Of a DNA stretch of 64,000 nt, positions 51,057 through 59,537 are shown one piece after another. The translations under genes were made by a program, and so were the position numbers. The stretch comes from Acidimicrobiales bacterium. GTDB taxonomy: Bacteria; Actinomycetota; Acidimicrobiia; Acidimicrobiales; SZUA-35. The stretch lies in the NCBI GenBank assembly GCA_020629155.1, contig JAHDDW010000004.1, positions 6,018-70,017 of the forward strand. Direction: 5' to 3'. The first letter of the stretch is position 1. Each line of letters starts with the position of its first letter. Under the pieces are notes generated by a model. That model had not been told where the DNA came from. It saw only the letters and a program-made list of their open reading frames with translations, and did not search any database.

Positions 51057-51731
51057 ATGAACAGAAAAATAGTACTGTTTAGTTTCTTCCTGGCAGCAGC
51101 GGCTTGTGGCGGCGGAGAAATAGAAGCAACGACAATTACAACAGTTGAAGCAACTAGTGTCACTTCTGTTGGGGTTGCAGAACCGACTGTTGCTTTAGAT
51201 TTCGACATTCCTGAAGCTGAAACAACTAATACCACAGCGGCAACAGATGACAGCCTTTCACTATTTGAAGGTTTCACTCCTGAAGAGGTAGATCAAAGCG
51301 ATATAGCTATCGATAACGACTCGCCAAATGTAGAGAAAGTGGCTGATGAAATAGTGTTTACCGTCAACGCTCCTGGCGAATGTAAAAACGTGCCTATCGA
51401 TGCAGCTATTGCAACGAAACAGGTGATCTTCGATTTGCATTGGAGCTGTTTTTATCGGCCGAAGGTTATAACTGACGACAACGATTGGCTGCGTGGTATC
51501 GCCGCAGAAAGATATGATCGGTCTGAGCTGAGAGAGAAGGTTGCTGACGAAACACGAGAGTCTGATTGTTTCAAAGGCGGCTCCTGCGAAGGGGTTACTA
51601 TTGCGCTTGATCTAGGCGAAAATGTTAGAGTTGTCTGCGATTTCGATTCGGTTGCTGTCCCAAATGAACGTGCGCAAACTCGTTTGCAAAGCGTGTGCGG
51701 AGACACAGTTGAGATCACTATGGGCAGTTAA
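51057..51731 (+). CDS. Six-cysteine (C-L-Y-R-P) family lipoprotein, member 4
   Basis: 224 residues. Short signal ending in AAAAC, linker, then APGECKNV, LHWSCFYRPKVI, RESDCFKGGSCEGV, VVCDFDS and SVCGDT. The core motif is C-F-Y-R-P here, and M-R-G becomes F-K-G, so these positions tolerate change while the cysteines do not. A tandem copy of member 3. A family B repeat lies a few bases after its stop. Confidence 0.84.
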   Translation: MNRKIVLFSFFLAAAACGGGEIEATTITTVEATSVTSVGVAEPTVALDFDIPEAETTNTTAATDDSLSLFEGFTPEEVDQSDIAIDNDSPNVEKVADEIVFTVNAPGECKNVPIDAAIATKQVIFDLHWSCFYRPKVITDDNDWLRGIAAERYDRSELREKVADETRESDCFKGGSCEGVTIALDLGENVRVVCDFDSVAVPNERAQTRLQSVCGDTVEITMGS

Positions 51732-51736
51732 ATAAA

Positions 51737-51809
51737 GGCTAAAAACTGCGTGCTAACGCCCCGAGCGGAGCGGATAGACAGTGGGCATCTACAATTTCTA
51801 GAGATGCCC
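51737..51809 (+). repeat. Interspersed hairpin repeat, family B, copy 2
   Basis: Contains AACGCCCCGAGCGGAGCGG, then a perfect 8-bp stem GGGCATCT/AGATGCCC (51783-51809). It fills the gap between convergent genes and matches the reverse complement of 18899-18980. Confidence 0.78.
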
Positions 51810-51816
51810 TATCTAG

Positions 51817-53427
51817 TTAGTCGCTGTTTCGTATCACTAGCAGCCACGTTAAAAGACCAGAAACGCTAAGCAAGATTAGTGATAGCAGCCCCGATTTGGT
51901 TGCGAAACTTTCACCTTCAGCGCTGAAAATAGCGGTCGCTAACGTCTCAAATTCGATCGGGGCGAGCAGCAGCGTTGCCGGCAGTTCTTTAATCGTGGCC
52001 AACATGATTAGCCCAGCGCCTGCGAGTAGCCCAGGTTTCATCAACGGCCACTGTACTTCTTTCCATCGTTTAAGAATCGAATCGCTAAGTAGCCTTGACG
52101 AGTCTTTCAAAGAATGAGGCACCGCTTGGAGCGCTGTTTCAGCCGAACCAAGACCAAGCGAACCAAAATGGATGATATAGCCAAGCAAGAGCAAATAGAA
52201 GCTCTGATAGATAAAAGTGAAACCTGGGACTTTGAGCACCCATGTTACTAGTGTTAAAGCGATGATAACGCCTGGTGTTGCATACCCTGCCAGAATAGGT
52301 GTGCGAATAAACTTCGTAAATAATGATGTCGACCGTATTGTTGTCATAGCGACAGGGATAAGCAACAGCATCGTTACTACTGCTGTGATAGTGCTAGCTG
52401 TTGCGCTGGCGCTTGCCAGGTCAAGCACTTCTTTGGCTTCAATATTTGCTGCGCCTAGTCCGTTTCGCAGGCGCATTACAAGACCAGTTAATGGAAAAAA
52501 TAAGGCGAACAGCGGGACGGCTCCGACGAGTAGCGCCGCAGCGTAACGCCAATACCCAAGAGGCACAAGCCGTCGTTGTCTTCTAGACACGTCGCTTTGC
52601 TGACCATTGCCGCTGTATCTAAATTGCAGAAAAACGGCTGCTAAAGCGGTTGTGCCTAACGTTAGTGCAGCGCTGAAACCGACAAAAATATCGACATCAG
52701 AGGAGGAAGTAGCAGAGAAAATAACGGTCGAAAGGCTGTCATAGCCAAGCAAATCAACAGCGCCGTAGTCACTGAGACAGTAAAGAAAAACGATGAGCGC
52801 GCCGCCTGCGATCGCAGGTTTAATTTGCGGCAGCGTCACCCTATAAAAAATAGAGCGTTGTGATAGGCCTAAAAGGCGAGCGCTTTCTTCGACGTTGTAT
52901 CGTAGAGAAACAAATTTAGCTTTTGTGGTCAAAAACACATAAGGGTAGGTAAACAGCGTCATGACTAGCCATGTCGGCCAGAACCCCCGAGGTCGCCGTA
53001 TCTGTTCAACTCCTGCCTTTTCTAACAGCCAAGGAAGAAGGCTGTCTTGTTCAAAGATTGCGATAAGAGCAGTGGCGCCTATAAACGAAGGTAGCGCTAA
53101 CGGCATAATAAACAGGACAGTAAAAAGTTTTTTGTAACGTAGCGTAGTGCTAGTGACAAGCCAAGCCAGCGTGGTCCCCAAGATGGCAGTTGCCGCAGCA
53201 ACAGTAACAGAGAGCAGCAAGGTGAGCCCGAATGGCTCTTTGATTCGTGTGTATGCTTGGCCGATCGCTTCTTGTGTCGCCCCGATAGTGTTCCAACTTA
53301 CCGCTGTCCAAAAGAACGAATAAACCCCTGGAAGCAGAAAAACGCAACCCATGATAAAGCCATAGGTGGCGAGTAGCGTCTTTCTGTTTGAGGCTGCGGT
53401 CGTGTTCATCTGCGATGTCCCTCGCAT
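51817..53427 (-). CDS. Fe(III) ABC transporter permease (FbpB/SfuB type)
   Basis: 536 residues with twelve or so helices in two homologous halves, as in the fused iron permeases. Each half has a binding-protein-transport loop: SARLLGLSQRSIFYRVTLPQIKPAIAGG in the first and SSRLLSDSILKRWKEVQWPLMKPGLLAG in the second (E/S-A/S-x2-L-G motif, second one weaker). It is downstream of the binding-protein gene on the same strand. No ATPase gene (fbpC) is found beside them in the window. Confidence 0.88.
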   Translation of the reverse strand: MRGTSQMNTTAASNRKTLLATYGFIMGCVFLLPGVYSFFWTAVSWNTIGATQEAIGQAYTRIKEPFGLTLLLSVTVAAATAILGTTLAWLVTSTTLRYKKLFTVLFIMPLALPSFIGATALIAIFEQDSLLPWLLEKAGVEQIRRPRGFWPTWLVMTLFTYPYVFLTTKAKFVSLRYNVEESARLLGLSQRSIFYRVTLPQIKPAIAGGALIVFLYCLSDYGAVDLLGYDSLSTVIFSATSSSDVDIFVGFSAALTLGTTALAAVFLQFRYSGNGQQSDVSRRQRRLVPLGYWRYAAALLVGAVPLFALFFPLTGLVMRLRNGLGAANIEAKEVLDLASASATASTITAVVTMLLLIPVAMTTIRSTSLFTKFIRTPILAGYATPGVIIALTLVTWVLKVPGFTFIYQSFYLLLLGYIIHFGSLGLGSAETALQAVPHSLKDSSRLLSDSILKRWKEVQWPLMKPGLLAGAGLIMLATIKELPATLLLAPIEFETLATAIFSAEGESFATKSGLLSLILLSVSGLLTWLLVIRNSD

Positions 53428-53481
53428 CGCGAATGGACCAACCGTAGTATCGGCCTCAAATTTTGTATGATCGAAAATCGG

Positions 53482-54534
53482 CTAGTCGAAATCGGCGTCA
53501 TCGATCAGCTTTTGTGTTGTTTCTAAACCTTCGCCAAGTTCTTGATAATCGATATCGCTGACATCGAAGAAAGCAGCTTCTGGAAGTTCGCTGTTTGGAG
53601 TGATGCCATCTGCTAGAGGATATTCGAAGGTTTCGTCAACGAAATATTGTTGCGCCTCTTCTTCTAAAAGCCATGTGATAAGTGCATCTGCACCTTCTTG
53701 ATTGTCGCTTGCTTTTATTTTTGCGATTGGGCTGATCATCAAAAAACTGCCAGGATCGTCAGCATCAAATTGATGGTTTACGCCTTTGTGGTTTTCTGAT
53801 TCTGCAAGCTTTTGGTAATTGTAGTAGTGGTTGACAAGCCCTACTTTGACTTCGCCACTGCCGACAGCGTCGACAATCGGACCGTTTTTAGGGTAGGTGA
53901 CAGCTTCGTTGGCAGCCATATCTTTAAGCCACTGCGCAGTTTTTTCTTCGCCGTCTATCTCGCGCATTGCGGTCACAAAATCTTGGAACGATCCGTTATC
54001 AGGAGCGATGCCGACTTGCCCTTTCCATTTCGGATCGGTTAAGTCATAAACTGATGTCGGAAGATCACTAGCGTCGACGGTGTCTGAGTTGTAGACAACG
54101 ACGCGTTGCCGGCCTGTAACGCCTGTCCATAAACCTTCTTTGTCGCTGACTGTTTCTGGCGTGAGCGCAAGGATCTCATCTGAAAGCTCTGCAAGCTGCC
54201 CGCTTTTTTCTAACGTGCCGATTGGGCCAGGAGTTTTGGTATAGAAAACATCTGCTGGTGTTTTGTCACCCTCGGTTTTGATAAGTGCTGCCAACACGCC
54301 AGAGTCGTTGTATTGCACCTTGACGTCATAGCCGCTTGCTGCTTCGAAAGCTTCTATGGTGGGCTCGATAAGTTCTTTTGATCGTTCTGAATAAAGAACG
54401 ATTTCTTTCTTCTCGCCGTCAGTGCTAGAGGAATCTGCCGTCGAGCTAGCAGAGCCACAGCCGCTAGCTAAGCCAGCAAATGCTAGCGTTGTGAGAATAA
54501 GGGTCTTCTTTTTTGAAAAGGTAGGTAACTTCAT
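53482..54534 (-). CDS. Fe(III) ABC transporter substrate-binding lipoprotein (FbpA/FutA type)
   Basis: 350 residues from ATG 54534; a longer frame upstream exists but a TACACT box lies seven bases before this ATG. Lipobox LASGC. The fold begins EIVLYSERSKELIEPTIEAFE and continues with ADVFYTKTPGPIGTLEKSGQL and VGIAPDNGSFQDFVTAMR. The iron-binding tyrosine pair is seen in GLVNHYYNYQKL. It would capture ferric iron outside the membrane and deliver it to the permease encoded next to it. Confidence 0.9.
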   Translation of the reverse strand: MKLPTFSKKKTLILTTLAFAGLASGCGSASSTADSSSTDGEKKEIVLYSERSKELIEPTIEAFEAASGYDVKVQYNDSGVLAALIKTEGDKTPADVFYTKTPGPIGTLEKSGQLAELSDEILALTPETVSDKEGLWTGVTGRQRVVVYNSDTVDASDLPTSVYDLTDPKWKGQVGIAPDNGSFQDFVTAMREIDGEEKTAQWLKDMAANEAVTYPKNGPIVDAVGSGEVKVGLVNHYYNYQKLAESENHKGVNHQFDADDPGSFLMISPIAKIKASDNQEGADALITWLLEEEAQQYFVDETFEYPLADGITPNSELPEAAFFDVSDIDYQELGEGLETTQKLIDDADFD

Positions 54535-54541
54535 TTCAAGA

Positions 54542-54547
54542 AGTGTA
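54542..54547 (-). promoter_or_regulatory. -10 box of leaderless promoter deciding the binding-protein start
   Basis: Reverse-strand TACACT seven bases before the ATG at 54534. Confidence 0.6.
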
Positions 54548-54678
54548 TCGGATAGTTTCTGTAAAATGTTAAGCAATCCTAACATTTCGTAGAAAGTCTC
54601 TGTTCGTTCTAAGAGCAATGAACCAAAAGAACCCTTAAAGGCTATCTCTATATGGTTTTTCTACCAAAATGCTTTTCT

Positions 54679-54757
54679 AGAGAACCGCTAAAAGCTTTGT
54701 GCTAATGCGCCAGATGCAGCCGATATACAGAGCATCTACAGTATTTAAGAGACACCC
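54679..54757 (+). repeat. Interspersed hairpin repeat, family B, copy 3 (diverged)
   Basis: Aligns with 51737-51809 through TGCTAATGCGCC, CCGATATACAG and AGCATCTACAGTATTTAAGAG, but the terminal stem is degraded. AGAGAACC at its left edge is shared with copy 1. Confidence 0.6.
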
Positions 54758-54762
54758 TAAGT

Positions 54763-55346
54763 TCAGCCTACATGAGATAGCTGCTTCTGAAAGTTATCTT
54801 TTCCGCTGATAATAGCATTAGCAAAAGATTGAGGGTCGTCTCGATCGAAGTAAAGAATGTCATGAGCTAACCAATTAGTCCAAAGGCTAGTCAATTCTTC
54901 AACAGATTTCCCAGTAACGCGATCCTTCTCTACACCGCGTTGTAAGCACTCCTCGTACGGGACTTCAACAAAAATACTATACGAAAGATAACGCCTGAGT
55001 TCTTTGCGCAGAGCGCCGACTCCCTCAAGAATCATTACCGGCGTTATATGTTGATCCACAACAGGCTCAGGAGTATGATCGTCCCACCATTGGCCCGAGG
55101 ATAGCTGAGCGTGGTTGCTCCTTCTTCGATAAGAGCCAAGGTCAACGGAATAAGTTTCATATGCCAGTCTGATTCTGCGTCCCAGCCTGTGAAGTCATCG
55201 ATATGGAATGTCTCGGCTTGCAGAAGTTTGGCCAACTGATCGGCAAAAGTTGACTTGCCAGAGCCTCCATGGCCGTCAATACCGATGAGGATTGTTTCTC
55301 CAACTGACGGTTTTAGTGAGGCAAATAAGTTCTGTACTTGTTGCAT
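54763..55346 (-). pseudogene. P-loop kinase (uridine-kinase-like), frameshifted
   Basis: First part: IGIDGHGGSGKSTFADQLAKLL (complete Walker A), ETFHIDDFTGW. Second part in another frame: VMILEGVGALRKELRRYL and the lid-like ECLQRGVEKDRVTG. The frame changes at the CCC of 55094-55096 (GGG on the coding strand); one more G joins SYPR to QWWDDHTPEPVVDQHITPVM. The joined protein of about 194 residues has all expected motifs of a small nucleoside or pantothenate-like kinase. Sequencing indel or real mutation cannot be told apart here. Confidence 0.72.
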
Positions 55347-55398
55347 AATCGATGAGTATAGAATGAATTTGTCGGTGGTCTTGTAAATAAGTGAACCG

Positions 55399-55806
55399 CT
55401 AGTTCATTAGTAGAACAACAAATGGGGTTCCTGCTTGTTCCCATTTTTTAGCGACGCTTTCTAGAATGTCGCTGGCTTTTTCGGCTGCGTCAGGGTTGGC
55501 GTCTCGAAAAAGTTTGCTGTGTTCAAGAACGATAAGAAACCCGTTAGCTTTGTGCCATGAAAGGTCAGCTAGACAGTCTTCTAGCGCATCCCAGTTAAAA
55601 CCGAAATGGTCTGGAAATTTTGCTATGTTTGCCCACGCAGTAAAATAGTCTTCTTTGTTTGTGAGCTGTTTGCCGTTGAGATAGAACACTTTCCACTCGG
55701 CGGCTCCAGCCGCACTAAAAAGATCCTCAAGATCGGTAGTGCCGCCAATGGCATGCACTCCAGATTCGAGGCTCCCGGTAAACATGTTCGCAACGTCTAT
55801 TTCCAT
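55399..55806 (-). CDS. Barstar-family ribonuclease inhibitor
   Basis: 135 residues from ATG 55806, with GAAGG six bases upstream. The barstar fold is shown by WKVFYLNGKQLTNKEDYFTAWANIAKFPDHFGFNWDALEDCLADL, where the helix and the following acidic residues (Asp and Glu in DALEDCLADL) would fill the RNase active site, and by FLIVLEHSKLF. It overlaps by 10 bp the gene for a barnase-type RNase, so it almost certainly protects the cell from that enzyme before export. Confidence 0.88.
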   Translation of the reverse strand: MEIDVANMFTGSLESGVHAIGGTTDLEDLFSAAGAAEWKVFYLNGKQLTNKEDYFTAWANIAKFPDHFGFNWDALEDCLADLSWHKANGFLIVLEHSKLFRDANPDAAEKASDILESVAKKWEQAGTPFVVLLMN

Positions 55807-56390
55807 GACCAACCTTCGATTTCTTTAAAGCTAGTGTAATGGTCTGAGGTGTAATATCCTTCGCCATCGCCGCCTGTGACTATTCTTCTAGCTCCTCGAT
55901 CACGAGATCCTGGCGTTTCGACGGTGAACTCTCGATAATATTTGCTGTGCTCTATCGGTAGAATGCGCTCCCTGTTCTGGAACGTGCCATTATCTTGTCT
56001 GTAAGGGTAGGGGCCCTTATTCTCGATGAGTTCAAGGGTATCGAGCGCTTCTGGAGGTAGAGAATCAAGAACAATCGTTGGTAGGTCACTTTTTTGTATT
56101 ACTGCATTCGCTGAAGACTCCTGAGAGGTAGTGCGTGAAAGTGACGTTGTCTCGACTCGGGTCGTACCGGTAGTTTCTTGTGTCGTTTGAGTCTCGTTGA
56201 TTCTCAACGTTGAAGCTACGCCATTTTCTTGTTCTGTGTTAGATGGAGCACTGTCTTGCGTTGTGCCTATCTCGGTTTGCGAACTTGAAAGAGTGTTTGA
56301 TGGTTCGTCAGCTGTTGCAAACCATCCAAAGATGCCAACGAGTAATGCGATGACAGCGCCTGCGATAGTGCCTAGTTTCTTTTTCTGCAT
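55797..56390 (-). CDS. Membrane-anchored barnase-type guanyl-specific ribonuclease
   Basis: 197 residues. Residues 5-26 are a hydrophobic signal anchor without a clear cleavage site, residues 28-100 a Thr/Ser/Glu linker, and 115-197 the microbial RNase N1/T1 domain: GPYPYRQDNGTFQNRERILP, then YYREFTVETPGSRDRGARRIV and YYTSDHYTSF. The catalytic residues are expected at Glu158, Arg168/169 and His184. RNases of this family cut single-stranded RNA after G. The tether is unusual, as most members are freely secreted. The barstar inhibitor gene follows and overlaps. ATG lies six bases after TAGCAT. Confidence 0.88.
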   Translation of the reverse strand: MQKKKLGTIAGAVIALLVGIFGWFATADEPSNTLSSSQTEIGTTQDSAPSNTEQENGVASTLRINETQTTQETTGTTRVETTSLSRTTSQESSANAVIQKSDLPTIVLDSLPPEALDTLELIENKGPYPYRQDNGTFQNRERILPIEHSKYYREFTVETPGSRDRGARRIVTGGDGEGYYTSDHYTSFKEIEGWSWK

Positions 56391-56396
56391 ATGTTT

Positions 56397-56402
56397 ATGC
56401 TA
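56397..56402 (-). promoter_or_regulatory. -10 box of leaderless promoter, RNase-inhibitor operon
   Basis: Reverse-strand TAGCAT six bases before the ATG at 56390. Confidence 0.65.
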
Positions 56403-56508
56403 GTGGTATGTTGTCTAATTACTCGCCATAACAACGCCGCCATGTAGACGACATCACTAAGGATAACCAGTGGGCGGCGCCATGAAAAGGGCGCGACTTT
56501 GAGAGTGT

Positions 56509-58605
56509 TCACAAATTGCTTTGGAAAAAATTAGCCTGAGTATGCAGCAGGTTTTCGGCCACTTTATATTCAGGAGTCATATGGGTGACTCCTGATAGGG
56601 GCAGCACGCTATGTTGTGCGCCAGCTACAAGCAGTGCGCTGCTGAGCTGCAAGGTGTGGGCCGCAACAACGTTATCGTCTGCTAGGCCGTGAATTAGCAG
56701 CAACGGGTTTTGTAACGTATGCGCTTTAGTCAGCAGATCACAGCGCTCATAATTTTGTTGCTCTTTCTCAGGGTGGCCTAGATAACGTTCGGTGTAGTGG
56801 GTGTCATAGAGCCGCCAATCGGTGACAGGTGCGCCAGCGATAGCTGCTTTAAAAATATCAGGTCGCTCTACAACTGCTAGCGCAGCAAGATAGCCGCCGA
56901 AAGACCAGCCTTTTATCCCAACTCGTGTCATGTCAAAAAAGCTGTGTTGCCTGGCAGCTGCTGTAAGCGCATCGATTTGGTCTTCTAAAACTGGCGTGGC
57001 CAAGTCACCATAAATGGCATGCTCCCATGAAGGCCCACGGCCAGGCGTGCCGCGACCATCGGTAACCAACACCGCAAAACCTTGGTCGGCTAGCCATTGC
57101 GAAGCTAGATGCGAGTTATGCGAAGCAAGCACCCGTTGAGCATGCGGGCCGCCATATGGGTCAACAATGACAGGCAAAGTCGACGTTCCATCGTGGTCAT
57201 GCGGGGTAAAGATCGCCGATGCTAAAGCACGTTGGCCAAGAGTTTTAAGCTGGGGTTCAGCTTTAACGACAGGCGTTACGGCGAGTGAAGCGATAGATAT
57301 AAGACGGTTATCTGAACTAGCTTCATCGTGATAATGCCACGTAACTGAAGCATGTGGAGCTTCTAGCACCGATTGGATCAGTAAGAGCTGGTTTCCTCGA
57401 ACAACGGCGTTATGGGTGCCAGGCATGTTGGTCAGCTGCGTGACTTGTTGCGTTGCTTTATCGATGCTGAGTACATGAATTTCACTTGGTGTTGTCCATG
57501 CGGTGCAAATAATACGCTTTGCGTCGCTTGCGACAAGTGTTCGGATTTGGTAGCCGTCGGTAGGTGTATGAACGCCGTCAAGGAACAGGCCGTTAGCGTC
57601 CTCGGTTTTTTCTATAGTGCAAAGCTGATTGGCAGCTAATGAAGGTGTATGCAGCTCGACCCACACATCATTTTCTATTCGATGTATTGACGAACATGTT
57701 TGCCCTTTAATGTGTGCCACATCAACCATTTTTTGATCTCTTGTCTGTCTAATCAAGAGTGGGTCGCTATTTTTTTGCCACAAAACGTCAGCTAGATACT
57801 CGAAGTCAATATTTTGGGGATCGCTAGCCCATTCGATGCGGCTTGATTCTCCTGTTAGCGTGAAATGATGAAGCGTGACATGCGCATTGTTTGTGCCAGC
57901 GGCAGGGTAGTGCACAGGCCGTGCTGGTTTGTTCGGGTTCGCTGGGTCGCTTATCCACCAGGTTGACACGTGTGATTCGTCTACCTTTGTCGCTAGAAGA
58001 GCGTCGCTTTGCGGGCTCCACCAGAATCCTCGTGTTCGCCGCATTTCTTCGGCGGCGATAAATTCGGCTTTGCCATAAAACGTGGTCGAGACGTCACTTG
58101 TCGCAATTGTGCGTTGAGTAATCTCTCTCCAAGGTTGGTCGACCGTTGTTACTGCGACGAAAAGGTCAGTGTCGCTAACGTAGGCAACCTTAAGACCGTC
58201 AGGGCTAATGCGTGGATCAAAAACTGAACCAGCTGTTTCGATAGTATGCAAGGTGTCGGTAGCAAGTGCGTAGATAAAAAGTGAACCTTCTAAAGCGAAA
58301 CAAACAAATTGAAAAGTTTCATCGCAGTTGTATGCGGTGATTCCAGCAGCGCTTTCGCGGAAGCGTTCACGCAACGCCTTTTCAGCGTCAGTAGCAGCAG
58401 AGCTGATATGTATGGATTTGGGGTCGACTAGCAGATACTCTTTGCCTGTCTCGTCTACTTTCCAAAGGCAAAGTGTTGCGTCGTAAGGCCCTTTGGATCG
58501 AAGAAAAAGAACAAAAGGTTCGTTTGCTTGTTCTCCAAAGGTAAATGTTCTGGGGGAGCCACACGTAAAACGGTGGCTCTTTGCATATTGCGCTGGAAAT
58601 TTCAT
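56509..58605 (-). CDS. Dipeptidyl-peptidase IV-type prolyl oligopeptidase (S9B)
   Basis: About 698 residues: an N-terminal beta-propeller with PKYVS-like ISPDGLKVAYVSDTDLFVA and AAEEMRRTRGFWWSPQSDALL (the Glu pair that binds the peptide N-terminus), and a C-terminal alpha/beta hydrolase domain. The nucleophile is in KGWSFGGYLAALAV, the acid in HGLADDNVVAAHT, and the His in LSGVTHMTPE. No signal peptide, so it is probably cytoplasmic. The start ATG 58605 follows TAAGGT by seven bases; an upstream in-frame ATG at 58689 is less likely. Confidence 0.92.
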   Translation of the reverse strand: MKFPAQYAKSHRFTCGSPRTFTFGEQANEPFVLFLRSKGPYDATLCLWKVDETGKEYLLVDPKSIHISSAATDAEKALRERFRESAAGITAYNCDETFQFVCFALEGSLFIYALATDTLHTIETAGSVFDPRISPDGLKVAYVSDTDLFVAVTTVDQPWREITQRTIATSDVSTTFYGKAEFIAAEEMRRTRGFWWSPQSDALLATKVDESHVSTWWISDPANPNKPARPVHYPAAGTNNAHVTLHHFTLTGESSRIEWASDPQNIDFEYLADVLWQKNSDPLLIRQTRDQKMVDVAHIKGQTCSSIHRIENDVWVELHTPSLAANQLCTIEKTEDANGLFLDGVHTPTDGYQIRTLVASDAKRIICTAWTTPSEIHVLSIDKATQQVTQLTNMPGTHNAVVRGNQLLLIQSVLEAPHASVTWHYHDEASSDNRLISIASLAVTPVVKAEPQLKTLGQRALASAIFTPHDHDGTSTLPVIVDPYGGPHAQRVLASHNSHLASQWLADQGFAVLVTDGRGTPGRGPSWEHAIYGDLATPVLEDQIDALTAAARQHSFFDMTRVGIKGWSFGGYLAALAVVERPDIFKAAIAGAPVTDWRLYDTHYTERYLGHPEKEQQNYERCDLLTKAHTLQNPLLLIHGLADDNVVAAHTLQLSSALLVAGAQHSVLPLSGVTHMTPEYKVAENLLHTQANFFQSNL

Positions 58606-58612
58606 CGGCCTT

Positions 58613-58618
58613 ACCTTA
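58613..58618 (-). promoter_or_regulatory. -10 box of leaderless promoter deciding the peptidase start
   Basis: Reverse-strand TAAGGT seven bases before the ATG at 58605. Confidence 0.6.
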
Positions 58619-58715
58619 GCACGGTCCGCTAACGTTCTAGCAGTAACAGTTTTAACCTTTAAAAAATAGCAGGCGGTTCTGGCAGGCACATGCTGTGATT
58701 TTCAAAGCTCAGCAC

Positions 58716-58721
58716 TAGAAT
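58716..58721 (+). promoter_or_regulatory. -10 box of leaderless promoter, rpiA
   Basis: TAGAAT six bases before GTG 58728. Confidence 0.65.
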
Positions 58722-58727
58722 AGCTAG

Positions 58728-59450
58728 GTGAACTCTGCTCAAGAAAAGTCTATTATCCCTGCGTCGCAAGAACCTCTTGGTTTGCAATGGTCTGGAGAAA
58801 TCTCTAACCGTGCAACAAAAGAAGAGCTGGCGACCCGTGTTGCTGCTCGTGCGAAAGACGGCGAAGTTATCGGTGCTGGTTCAGGATCGACAGCATTTTT
58901 GACGGTGCAAGCGTTGGGTCGTCGCGCTGAATCTGATGCGTTGACTATCTCGGTCGTGCCGACGTCTATCGAAATAGCGATGGCATGTCGTGCCGTTGGG
59001 TTGACTACGGTGAATGGTTTAGCGAAACGCATTGATTGGTGTTTCGACGGAGCTGACGAAGTTGATCCACAAGGTCGTTTGTTGAAAGGTCGTGGGGGAG
59101 CGCTCTATAGAGAACGTGTGGTTTTTGAGGCTTCAAACAATATTTTAGTTGTGGCTGATGACTCTAAATCAGTTGAACGACTCGGCGAAAATTTTGCGGT
59201 GCCTGTCGAAGTTGAGGCGCAGTGGTTAGAGCATGCCTACAATGAGCTGTATCAACTCGACCATGTGGCTAGCGTCAAGTTGCGTATGGCTGTCGGCAAA
59301 GACGGCCCTGTGATCACAGAATCTGGCCGTGTGCTGCTTGACGTGTCGATGACGCTTATCGACGATGACGACGAAGCGCAAATTCTAGCTATTGCAGGTG
59401 TCTGCTGCACAGGTATCTTCAGCGGCTTTACCTTTGAACGCATTTCGTAA
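58728..59450 (+). CDS. rpiA: Ribose-5-phosphate isomerase A
   Basis: Interconverts ribose 5-phosphate and ribulose 5-phosphate in the pentose phosphate pathway. EVIGAGSGSTAFLTVQAL, then DWCFDGADEVDPQGRLLKGRGGALYRERVV holds the catalytic Asp, Glu and Lys residues. An N-terminal extension of about 25 residues precedes the domain. GTG start after TAGAAT. Length 240 is normal. Head to head with the peptidase gene, 122 bp apart. Confidence 0.93.
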   Translation: MNSAQEKSIIPASQEPLGLQWSGEISNRATKEELATRVAARAKDGEVIGAGSGSTAFLTVQALGRRAESDALTISVVPTSIEIAMACRAVGLTTVNGLAKRIDWCFDGADEVDPQGRLLKGRGGALYRERVVFEASNNILVVADDSKSVERLGENFAVPVEVEAQWLEHAYNELYQLDHVASVKLRMAVGKDGPVITESGRVLLDVSMTLIDDDDEAQILAIAGVCCTGIFSGFTFERIS

Positions 59451-59537
59451 ACCCTGTTGTCGTTGCGGCTGGTGACAACTTTTATTGTGGCGCTAGCACC
59501 CAATAGTGTGCGGTTCTATCTATGACCTAAGGATGAT

